Below, one piece after another: positions 13,641-22,494 of a DNA stretch of 64,000 nucleotides. Under the pieces are notes generated by a model, which was not told the origin of the DNA, made no database searches, and saw nothing but the letters and a program-made list of their open reading frames with translations. The position numbers and the translations under genes were made by a program. Position 1 is the stretch's first letter. Each line of letters begins with the position of its first letter. This DNA comes from Epiperipatus broadwayi (taxonomy: Eukaryota; Onychophora; Udeonychophora; Euonychophora; Peripatidae). The stretch is taken from positions 1,054,001 through 1,118,000 of the forward strand of contig JAQFVV010000232.1 of assembly GCA_028023455.1 (NCBI GenBank). Reading direction: 5' to 3'.

Positions 13641-14504
13641 ATGTATAGCCCAGAAGGAGACATAGATTCACCAGGACTACAGAAGGACAAAGATGGCACA
13701 TATATCACTTTCAGAAAAGATGTTGGAAAACCAAACGCCAATTATAAGGACCAGACACATACACCGGAACCACAGTGGGTAAGAAAATTGATGGAAACTG
13801 TTAAGAACAGTAGAAGAATGTAGACAATATAAAGCAGAAATTGACAAGATGAAAGAAGAGAGACCAAAGCAAAAATGAAACAAGAAAATCAATCAGGGGA
13901 TGAGTCTTAAAAATGTGAATAAGGAAAGACTCAATGCAAAAATAGAGAAAGCATAAAACTAGTGGAAGGAACAGATAGTCCAATGGTGACAAGATTTATC
14001 CACATCAGAACTTTTCAGGACATAGGAGAAAACCCCATGGCACACATGCAAAGTTTACAAGAGCTGTTCATGCTGCAGGAACTCAGAGAAGATGAAAATC
14101 TATCAGTTGCAGTTAACCATTTACATGGATCTGCTCGGGATTGGTGGGACTGCATAAATAATAAACCAGTAACATTCGCAGATTACCACATTACCTTACT
14201 AAAAAGTTTTTGGAGTGAGGAGAGGCAAGACAGGATATTACAGCATATATCTCGACAAGTACTGCACTTCAAAAGGGGAAACCTACATCCAGTTTTTCCT
14301 GCACCAAGTGTTATTGTTAAAATCATTAAAAGCTTTCTATTTGTCAGAGGGGCAGATTATTCAGACAATAAGATAATATGCCTCCATATACAAGAATTGA
14401 TGCTGGGCTGCCACAACTGTGGAATTGATGAGATGGTAGAGTTACTAACTGCTATAGATTTTAGCAACCTAAATAAAAAGCACACGGACAGAAAAAAGAA
14501 TTGA
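13641..14504 (+). pseudogene. Ty3-type gag remnant
   Basis: Two frames (13641-13823 and 13962-14504) with a charged coiled-coil-like stretch between them. The second, 180 codons, reads like the capsid region of LTR-element gag: an HLHGSARDWWD block, then FADYHITLLKSFW and a leucine-rich end (MVELLTAIDFSN). The same blocks occur in the same order in the intact gag at 33.3-35.4 kb (HLQGDALMWWE, LLIKNFW, IVELLNSIDMN), so the two elements are related but distant. It is truncated: the N-terminal part is broken by stops, and no zinc knuckle is visible downstream. Confidence 0.78.
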
Positions 14505-14639
14505 CATGCCCCAAATACAAATGGCTGCTGTCAGAAACTGCTATAAAGATAAAAAAATCACAACTATTCCAGAAAGATACCGGTCCTATAATTTATACAC
14601 CCCAGATAGAATTCTGGGATGAAACAGAAGAAAGTATTG

Positions 14640-15215
14640 GGGAAAATGAAAGTGGCATTGGCATTCATGGGTGAACTGGAAGAAGAGGATCATAGACCCT
14701 ACTTGGAGTGTAGTACAATTAAAGCACTGCTAGATGTCCCAGTCACAGCTTTAATAAACATTGGCAGTCAAGTGTCACTGGTGTCAAAATAATGGTGGGA
14801 GACAACAGTAGGAACTTGTAGTAATGCCAAGAAAATATGCTTATGCTATCTTAGCAAATGAAGACAAAGTCAATATAGGAATGCATCGTTTGGGGCTTGA
14901 TATTACAATAGGAGCAACAAATGTAAAACATTTCAGATAATGCCAGGCCTGATTTATGATGTATTGTTAGAGTCAGACTTCTTAGACAAGCATGACTCAG
15001 GAATAAACTATAGGGAGAAAAAAATTACATTTTACAACAAGTTAGATTTCTACAAACAGAAAACCCACGAGACGACTAATGTAAGCTACTTACATAAACC
15101 AACCAATCTTGTACCAACAGAAAATGAAATAAAAAGTCAGATGGAATTAGAGGTACAAGAACAGCACACCTTACCTTGCTTTCAAGGGTTTTACACATCA
15201 ATTTACCATTCATGA
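14640..15215 (+). pseudogene. Aspartic protease remnant, active site mutated
   Basis: Downstream of gag the plus strand reads ALINIGSQVSLVS around 14.74-14.79 kb, the position of the retropepsin active site. Relatives have D-T/S-G (DSGSQISVIS in the element at 31.5-33.3 kb); here Asp and Thr are replaced by Asn and Ile, so the enzyme would be inactive. After two stops the frame 14940-15215 gives IYDVLLESDFLDKHDSGINYREKKITFYN, the second half of the protease fold. No reverse transcriptase follows. Confidence 0.72.
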
Positions 15216-15589
15216 GCTATTTCTGAAATGCGCTATGGCAGGTCAAATAAAACAATTTTGTCAAATGCCAACACAGTTTTAGGGTTGAAACTGCATTTAC
15301 ACATACCAAAATCACTGACCAAGGGATCTAACCATGAGCCAGTTTTATTATCAAAACACACAAGAAGAAAACTAGATAACAGCGCCAATAATATAGAATT
15401 TCAACTTGATGTCCAGTAAAAGAATGGATAGGATACAAGGTATTAAAGTTGGCACAGCTCAGAGAGCTAGTAACAAGGCCCAGATAGGAAGGTCTACTGA
15501 AAAAAATTGTTTAAATGGGTGCTCCACTCTAAACAAAAACTACAAGAAGCTCAAGGTCTAACCATTACACATCACATGGACATGAAATA

Positions 15590-15840
15590 TAAGCTTTTTT
15601 TTTTCAATGTGTATATCAGTTTTATTATAAACTTTTACTTTTTTTTAATATAATGTGTATATCAGTATTATTATAACTTTTCCGTTTTTTTAAATATAAT
15701 GTATATTTTATATAATAGGAATGCTCCTTCTGTATCACTCTGTTTCACTCTGCAAAACCATAGCTTTAGTCATTTTATATAATAGGAATGCTCCTTCTGT
15801 ATCACTGTTTCATTCTGCAAAACCATAGCTTTAGTCATTT
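15590..15840. repeat. Two short tandem duplications
   Basis: A T-rich unit containing AATGTGTATATCAGT occurs two to three times, followed by a roughly 62-base unit (TATATAATAGGAATGCTCCT...) repeated twice almost without change. Local slippage or replication duplication inside the element remnant is the simplest reading. Confidence 0.75.
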
Positions 15841-17180
15841 TTTTACTTGTTTTTTAATGGGTTCCAAGAATATGAAGCTGTGCATATATACACAATGATA
15901 TATATATATATATGCTGGCTTCACCATTCACTGTGGACTAGCTAAGAGCCTAAGTCCAACTACAGGGAATGTATGTTTTTCTCAAACTGAAAGAATGACC
16001 TGCATCAACAGTTATATATTATTTTAAGGGAAAGTATTTTAAGAGGGGAAAAAGTTAATGAAATAAAATTAAAAAAATAGAATTTTTTTTAAATTTTTCT
16101 TTAATTTTAAAATATGATGAATTTTCGTAATTAAACAATCCATTAAAAAAAGCAATTAATATATGAAACATTTTAATTAAAAGAAAAATAGATAACAGAA
16201 AAATTTGAAACAATACGCTACTAATAAGTAGTTTAATTAAAAATATAATTGGGGAAAAGGAGTATAAATAAAGAACTTTTTTTGTTCTTCAATCAAAATC
16301 TGCTGAAGCTCTTGCGAAGGACTCATATTAAGAATTTCTAGATTTGGTTGATAATTTATGTATTTTTGAATTCCTGTTTGCTGCCTTTTCATTATTGCTT
16401 AGATTATTTGCTCTACATGTATTCAAATCCAGAACTTTATTACTCTACAGAAATGCAGGGATAGTTTTCTTTGCCTTCACTCTCCTATTTCTGGGACTGG
16501 AGTTGTAAAGATTTGAGCCAGCCAAAGAACCAAGAAAAATGCCTACCCTGTAGTAATTAATTCTTTCTATGAAAATATGAATAAAAAAAGGGAATTGCCA
16601 TGCAACATCAATGAACCCATCTTGACATGCACGTTAGTTACCAGTAACTATCCCCTTATTTGAAATGTGTTTGTCTTTTTTTTTTCAAAGTAAATTTGGA
16701 TATATGGAGTTTTTTTGTTTTTAAATGTTTTATAATTTATTTTAAATATTGTAATTGATATTGGGCTTAATATATATAATGGTGACAAATATTAATTTAG
16801 GATGGAAAATGCCTCATTAAACTTGATCACCACTATAGACCTATAATTAAGCATTTTATTTTATGTATGTGTTTTATTTTTTTAAAGACAGAAATAAAAA
16901 TAAAAACAGAAAGCACAAATTCTCCCCCCCCCTCCTTTTATTAATAATGCCATGTTACCTATTAAGTTCTAGTTTATTGGTATAGGACTTGCAATTTAAT
17001 GATTAAAGGTTTGATTTACTTTTCGTTTTGTTAGAAAAGAAAAAAAAGGAAGTCCCTTACCTATATTTTTTTGCCATATATTTGTCTTTAATTCAATTCA
17101 AAAAAGGTTACAAACATATATATGTCTTTTTTTACGAATGTAAAATAACAAAACTTTTGTTTTTCATCTAGCTGTAAAAA

Positions 17181-17192
17181 AGAGTACAGTCA
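17181..17192. repeat. Target site duplication, left copy (Penelope pair)
   Basis: AGAGTACAGTCA here and again at 19637-19648, flanking the inverted Penelope pair. The paralogous repeat A has it only once (11811-11822), so the duplication arose on insertion. Confidence 0.85.
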
Positions 17193-17332
17193 AGATGTGA
17201 TATGTTGGACTATTTCCATCATTTATGAGTGAATGTTGAATGTATAGAAAATTTTAAACACTATTTAAACTTTCCAAATACAAACAACTTGTTAGTAATA
17301 ACACACAAATAGACAATACAGGTTATTAATTA

Positions 17333-17369
17333 CACAATATTTCAAGTAGTATTCTCCACTCTTCAGGTG
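17333..17369 (-). ncRNA. Degenerate hammerhead-like motif, Penelope left copy
   Basis: Minus strand: CAC, then CTGAAGA, a stem GTGG/CTAC closing AGAATA, then TTGAAATATT and GTG pairing with CAC. The core resembles a hammerhead with a minimal stem III, but two extra bases sit before GAAA. Comparison with the right copy suggests a three-base deletion in an AAG/AGA run here. Penelope-like elements are known to carry such ribozymes in their terminal repeats. Confidence 0.4.
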
Positions 17370-17403
17370 TTTCTGGCCTATATGCACAGTGACAATATTC
17401 ACT

Positions 17404-17483
17404 TAAAAGTTGAACTCACACCTTTGGATTTTTGAATATCAAATTTTAAGGCAAACACTCTACCAACTGAGCTATTCTGTCAA
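17404..17483 (-). ncRNA. tRNA-like segment in Penelope terminal region, left copy
   Basis: Minus strand holds TAGCTCAGTTGGTAGAG, an excellent tRNA D-arm and polymerase III A box, and about 50 bases later GAGTTCAACTT, close to a B box. The T stem does not pair well and no acceptor stem is clear, so it is a degenerate tRNA or a tRNA-derived SINE-like head. The matching segment in the right copy has lost bases in the D loop. Confidence 0.5.
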
Positions 17484-17580
17484 AGGCAACATATAGAAAT
17501 TTGATATATTTATATATGAGGGTTGGTTCAAATTCTCCTTAGTCCTTCAATTTTTTTTATAACAAGTCTAATTATTTTTT

Positions 17581-17790
17581 TTATTTTTTCCTAAGAGCAA
17601 GGTTAATTAGAGGCTTCCATACATTGTGTATTGCCACACTGGGTTGACTTATAGGATTATTTACCATTGTTATATGAGCAACTTCTTTGAATTTTCTTCT
17701 ATGCATTTTTTCCTCTTTATCCAACATCTTTGTATTTTTCCACTTAAGCATATGGTCATTAGTACATACATGATCTGCTTTAGTATACAC
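17581..17790 (-). pseudogene. Penelope GIY-YIG nuclease, C-terminal part
   Basis: 69 codons with DHMLKWKN, LDKEEKMHRRKFKEVAHI and NVWKPLI. The conserved glutamate expected after the GIY-YIG pair probably lies in the RRKFKE block. It is almost identical in wording to the frame at 19020-19229 in the opposite copy, differing by scattered substitutions. Confidence 0.78.
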
Positions 17791-17831
17791 ATCTGTTTTT
17801 TTCTCTTAACCAATAGTTAGTGCTCCTTCAA

Positions 17832-18392
17832 TCACTTCTCAACAGGGTGACAGGTCTCACCAATGTATTTCATTCCACATTCACATAGTATTTCATAGAT
17901 GCAATTTTTGTTCTTCAGCATTTCCAGTCTTTGAAGTGTGGTATGGCTTTGGAAAGCAGTTCTAATGTTATATTGACTGCAGATTTTCTTTAATTTGCCA
18001 TTCCTGATATGTATGGATGCCCTATCATGCCAATAACTGTTTTCTCTTTTGGTGTCTCTGTGTTGTCTATTGAGGGTTTTTCTGATGACTGCTGATGGAT
18101 AACCATTCTTCATAAGCATTTGTTCTATGTAAATATTTTTTTTAAAATCACTGGTTTCTGAACAAACCTTTGCTCTGTTCCATAGTGATAATACAATGCC
18201 TTGTTTAGTGCTTCTTGTATGATTGGATGTATATGCCAAGTATTTGCCAGTGTGTGTTGGTTTCCTATACACTGTTGTTTTTACTTTGCCCTGAGGGAGT
18301 CTTGTCACAAGAACATCCAAGAATGCCAATTTTTGTTCTTGTTCTGATTCCATCGTGAATTTAATTGTAGGAGATATGTTGTTAATGTGCAT
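17832..18392 (-). pseudogene. Penelope reverse transcriptase end and GIY-YIG start
   Basis: 186-codon frame. It begins inside the polymerase (FLDVLVTRLPQGKVKTTVYRKPTH), runs through the thumb-like region (GIVLSLWNRAK, EQMLMKNGYPS) and the basic linker with CSQYNIRTAFQ, then enters the nuclease with CIYEILCECGMKYIGET, the GIY...YIG pair characteristic of Penelope-like elements. The polymerase catalytic part is missing through 5' truncation. The nuclease continues in another frame at 17581-17790 (LKWKN to NVWKPLI), so a stop or frameshift separates them. Confidence 0.85.
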
Positions 18393-18397
18393 CTAGA

Positions 18398-18895
18398 ATG
18401 ACTAATTTTTTTTCTTCTGCAATTAAATTCATGATGGAATCAGAACAAGAACAAAAATTGGCATCCTTGGATGTTCTTGTGACAAGACTCCCTCAGGGCA
18501 AAGTAAAAACAACAGTGTATAGGAAACCAACACACACTGGCAAATACTTGGCATGTACATCCAATCGTACAAGAAGCACTAAACAAGGCATTGTACTATC
18601 ACTATGGACCAGAGCAAAGAAGGTTTGTTCAGAAACTAGTGATTTGGAAAAAGAAAAGATTCACATAGAACAAATGCTTATGAAGAATGGTTATTTATCA
18701 GCAGTCATCAGAAAACCTTCAATAGACAACACAAAGACACCAAAAGAGAAAACAGTTATTGGTACAGTAGTGTATCCATACATACCAAGAATGGTGGACA
18801 AATTGAAGAAAACCTGCAGTCAATATAACATTAGAACTGCATTCCAAAGCCATACCACACTTCGAGGAATACTAAGCCTAAACTGGAAATGCTGA
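18398..18895 (+). pseudogene. Penelope reverse transcriptase end and linker, right copy
   Basis: 165-codon frame nearly colinear with the left copy: ASLDVLVTRLPQGKVKTTVYRKPTH, GIVLSLWTRAK, EQMLMKNGYLSAVIRK, CSQYNIRTAFQ. The frame is lost before the GIY-YIG start, which continues in another frame around 18.89-18.95 kb (YEILCECGRQYIGET) and then at 19020-19229. The polymerase active site is absent. Confidence 0.82.
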
Positions 18896-19019
18896 AGAAC
18901 AAAAACAGCATCTATGAAATACTATGTGAATGTGGAAGGCAATACATTGGTGAGACCTGTTGCCTTGTTGAACAGTGATTGAAGGAGCACAAACTAATGG
19001 TTAAAAGAGAAAAACAGAT

Positions 19020-19229
19020 GTGTCTATTATAGCAGATCATGTATGTACTAATGATCATATGCTTAAATGGGAAAATATTAAGATATTGGATAAAGAGGAA
19101 AAGATGCATAGAAGAAAATTCAAGGAATCTGCTCATATGATAATAGTAAATAATCCTATAAGTCAATCCAGTGTGGCAATGAACAATGTATGGAAGCCTC
19201 TAATTGATCTTTCTATTAGGAAAAAATGA
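19020..19229 (+). pseudogene. Penelope GIY-YIG nuclease, C-terminal part, right copy
   Basis: 69 codons (DHMLKWEN, ILDKEEKMHRRKFKESAHM, NVWKPLIDL), the same segment as 17581-17790. An in-frame stop lies between the YIGET block and this segment, so no functional nuclease is encoded. Confidence 0.78.
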
Positions 19230-19320
19230 ATTAGACTTGTTATAAAAAAAAATTGGACTCAAGAGGATTTGAACCAACCCTCATATATAAATATATCAAA
19301 TTTCTACTATATGTTGCCTT

Positions 19321-19388
19321 TGACAGAATAGCTGTTGGTAGAGCATTCGATATTCAAAAATCTAAAGATGCGAGTTCAACTTCTAATT
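19321..19388 (+). ncRNA. tRNA-like segment in Penelope terminal region, right copy
   Basis: Counterpart of the left-copy segment: AATAGCTGTTGGTAGAG has lost bases of the A box, and GCGAGTTCAAC keeps the B box. Probably non-functional. Confidence 0.4.
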
Positions 19389-19418
19389 GAATATTGTCAT
19401 TGTGCATATAGGCCAGCA

Positions 19419-19460
19419 ACACCTGAAAAAGAGTGGAGAATAATACTACTCGAAATGTGT
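19419..19460 (+). ncRNA. Degenerate hammerhead-like motif, Penelope right copy
   Basis: ACAC, CTGAAAAA, a six-pair stem GAGTGG/CTACTC (one G-T) around AGAATAATA, GAAA directly after the stem, then TGTGT pairing with ACAC. Overall layout fits a hammerhead, but the core G is A and stem III is reduced to nothing. Confidence 0.4.
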
Positions 19461-19636
19461 AATTACTAACCTGTATTGTCCATTTGTGTGTTATTACCAA
19501 CAAGTTGTTTGCATTTGGAAAGTTTAAATAAAGTTTAAAATTTTCTATACATTCAACATTCACTCATAAATGATGGAAATTGTCCGACATATCACATTTT
19601 ATAATATACTATCATTACAAACCTTCAGACAAATAG

Positions 19637-19648
19637 AGAGTACAGTCA
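19637..19648. repeat. Target site duplication, right copy (Penelope pair)
   Basis: AGAGTACAGTCA, identical to 17181-17192. Sequence beyond it resumes the repeat A homology (TATTTATCGATATT). Confidence 0.85.
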
Positions 19649-20817
19649 CCCGTATTTATCGATATTAAAGTTATAGAAAAAGATTCGTATTAACTCTGTG
19701 GTGGACTAGCTGAACATTTACTAATTTAATTTTATTGGGAAAAAAATAATTATTTTATAAGGGTTTTTTTTTGGTTAGACTTTCATTATGTTTTGTATAT
19801 GTTTACCAACTAAGGTTTTTCTTTTAAATTTAAAGGTTGTTGGACCGTATTTATATTATATTGTGTACTGGGTGATCTGTGGACATATCTCTGCACATTT
19901 TGGCACTTTGTTCACCAAGTCTACATAGGATAACAGGATCACAATGAAGATTAATAAAATTGGATCTCATCTCTTTCATATATTTATAAATATATATAAC
20001 TGGACATAATCAACAAAACTCCCTGCCTGAATTTGGATCACGTGGTTAGCAAACTAATTTCTTTTTTTCTAACTCAGTTTAGAGGTGGAGAGCTATCCAG
20101 TCTCATATTAGCCTCTTGGTTGCCATTTATGTCTCAGGACTCATCATTTTTCCCACAATATTTTATCATCATAGACTGCAATATTTTATATTTATTTCAA
20201 AAACTTTCTTTGCAAAATATCATTGAAGTGTCTAAATCAAGACTGAAAATATCCATAGGGGTGTCACTATTGAATTTTTGTTAGTAGCAGAGGACAGTAT
20301 TTTCAATGCTTTTCTTTGTCTGGCTATCCAAATCATGTACTCTCACCATAGTGTTAATTATGTCTGTCTTTCTCTTTCAATCATGTAACCTGTCCACTAG
20401 TTAGAAATGTTCTCAACTTATAATATGAATTTTTTTTGAAGGGTCTTTCTTTCATATCTGGATATGGTTGCAGTGAAATTAGCCTTTAGCACAACTAATC
20501 AATTTGTTGTACTCTGCAAATGTATAATAATAAAGTTTTTCTTTTATCATTCATTCATTATTATTAAAACACTGTAGCATTGTTTTCTTCAGAAAACCTG
20601 ATCATTATATACATGTTCAAATTTCTCCTTAGACTCTTGTGTCTCCTTGACCACCAGGCATACATTTAGAATAAATTCTAGTGATGAGAATAAATTCTAG
20701 TGATGTTTGGGGAGTAAGTCTGTTAGTAGCAATCTGGAGGAGTGGGTGAGATTTGAACCCCCTCTACCTGCTGCCTCTAGGTTAGATTAAAGCTGTTCTA
20801 CTTTTCATACCATTACA

Positions 20818-21780
20818 ATACTGAAACACATTTCATGCATATATATTTTGAAGATGTCTTTTTCTCCCACCTAAAGGGGTATAAATTGAAATCAAACTGA
20901 TGTCCTATCAATTATCGGAAATTGAAAAATAATGTTAAGTAGTTGACCGTGATTTTAGAAAAAAATCAGTTTCTCAACGACAACGTTATAAAAGCCAAAC
21001 TGTTTATATTTAAAAAGAAAAATCAATATTTTAAATCACAATTAAAATTATCCGAATATAAATCCTTGCCATTAGAAATCAATATTTTCTAATCAAAAAT
21101 TAAGTAAATCTTTAACATTTGAAAAACTTGCATTTAAAAAATATATTTGAAATAGAAAGCTGTAATTCCTGCTGCAGGCAATGAAAGTGATTAAGTTTTG
21201 AAAACAACAGATAAGAGATTAATTCCTAATCTGTTCCAGCTCAAAGTAAACTGCCCAATAACTGGGGAGGGTAAAACAATGTCTTCAATGAAATCACCAA
21301 TCAGATTATTGTGAAGCCATGCAAGATTGATCCAGATTCTTGGTGATAAGAATGAAAATAGTGGAATCAGGCAGTTCAAGTTTTAGTTAGTGCTGTAATT
21401 ATCATTGGAGTAATTGTATTCACTGCTACACATCTGGTCCAAGCCTAGAAGTCCAGAATCATCACCAGAAAAGAAACCTGTAGTTGCTGGATAACTAAAT
21501 AATGAAGAAGAAAATTATTAATGTGGAAAGCACAAGAATGAGTGGCATTACTTTTTATAAATTTAATAAATATTGACTTGAAAATAAATTGTATAATAAA
21601 TACCTGCCCATTGTTATATATGCATCATAATAATTTAATTAAAATAAGTATTCCCTGTTTTAAATATATGTGTGTATATGTGATTTCCAAATGAAATGAG
21701 CAAAATAATGTTATTTATATTTATAAAAAATGATTCTATAGTTTAAATTTTTTTGATAATTAATTAATCAAGTACCTGAC
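20818..21780 (+). repeat. Copy of a third LTR-like sequence (C)
   Basis: Aligns with 42084-44240 after removing the TTAA-flanked element there: both read TTTTGAAGAT, TCTTTTTCTCCCA, TATAAATTGAA, GTTGCTGGATAACTAAATAA and AATAAATATTGACTTG-like blocks in order. It lacks the first bases of the other copy and abuts repeat B. It has no gene of its own. The intact TTAA at 21.56 kb is the empty site of the 43171-44020 insertion. Confidence 0.6.
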
Positions 21781-21899
21781 AAACAAATACACATGTATAT
21801 ATGTGAATTTACAAGTAATTAGAGGAATATTTATTTTACAAAATGAAATATATATTTTTGTGAAATAAACATGCCTTAATGAAATGTAAATCATTATAT

Positions 21900-22400
21900 A
21901 TTATGTCTTCATCCATGAATGCATTAGAAATGTTTATATGTAAATATACATCTATGTACATGAATGAAATATAAATGCTTCTATACAAAATACGTCTACC
22001 TGAATGAATTAGAAATGGTTATATGCTATACATCTACATACATGAATGCATTAGAAATGCTTATATATAATATACATCTATATACACGAATAAAATAAAA
22101 ATGCTTCTATTAATGTTTATATACTATATGTCTATATACCTGAATACTTCTACATACCAAAGTTGATTAGGGAATTAATAAACATGCTTCTATTGATGTT
22201 TATACACTAAATGTCTATATACCTGAATGCTTCTTCTCCATACCCAAGTTGATTAAGGGAATTAATAAACACTTCTATTAAGTTTATATACTGTATGACT
22301 ATATATCTGAATGCTTTTACATACCCAAGTTGTTTAAGGGAATTAGTTAACCTGATGCTATTGTTGTTTAGATATTATAAATCTACAAAGCTGAATTAAT
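21900..22400. repeat. Minisatellite-like array
   Basis: Degenerate tandem units: first about 50-70 bases with GAATGCATTAGAAATGCTTA and TACATCTA, then about 90-100 bases with CTGAATGCTTCT, CATACCCAAGTTGATTAAGG and GAATTAATAAAC. At least six units are recognisable, with length variation. No coding potential. Confidence 0.7.
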
Positions 22401-22494
22401 TAATGATACTTTGATATAAAGGAATGACTTGAATCTACATTCATATACCTGACTCAAGGATCAAGAGACACATCTGATATATATATATATATAT

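Larger units (their letters stand above)
13002..15931 (+). mobile_element. Internal region of a decayed Ty3-type element
   Basis: Lies between the two long direct repeats. In order it has a leader, a lysine- and glutamate-rich stretch, a gag core, a degenerate aspartic protease, and then about 700 bases with no recognisable reverse transcriptase or integrase. Most of pol is therefore deleted. The 3' part holds two short tandem duplications (15590-15840) and a TA run just before repeat B. No purine tract was found immediately before B. Confidence 0.65.
17193..18397 (-). mobile_element. Penelope-like element fragment, left copy
   Basis: Minus-strand 5'-truncated copy with the end of the reverse transcriptase, the linker, the GIY-YIG nuclease and the 3' terminal region. 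It faces the right copy head to head; the arms match from about 18370 outward and 18420 outward, leaving a unique centre of about 50 bases. The terminal region holds a tRNA-like segment and a hammerhead-like motif. The pair behaves as one insertion, because the target duplication lies outside both copies. Confidence 0.85.
18398..19636 (+). mobile_element. Penelope-like element fragment, right copy
   Basis: Plus-strand partner of the left copy, with the same protein region and the same terminal sequence, diverged by scattered substitutions and small indels. Its homology starts near 18420. The outer end matches the left copy up to ACATATCACATTT; an unmatched tail of about 35 bases follows before the target duplication. 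Confidence 0.85.
15932..20817 (+). repeat. Long direct repeat B, probable 3' LTR, split by a Penelope insertion
   Basis: Matches repeat A from TGTGGACTA to CATTACA. Without the inserted Penelope pair (17193-19636) and one target-duplication copy it is about 2.43 kb, close to A without its extra block. A shared poly-C tract (about 11.58 and 16.92 kb) and a shared block around ATTTATCGATATTAAAG confirm the alignment. The right end joins directly to a copy of a third LTR-like sequence (20818 onward). Confidence 0.62.

Noticed and set aside
20730-20800. GGTTCAAATCTCACC on the minus strand in repeats A and B, tRNA-like
   Set aside because: No D arm or acceptor stem could be built.
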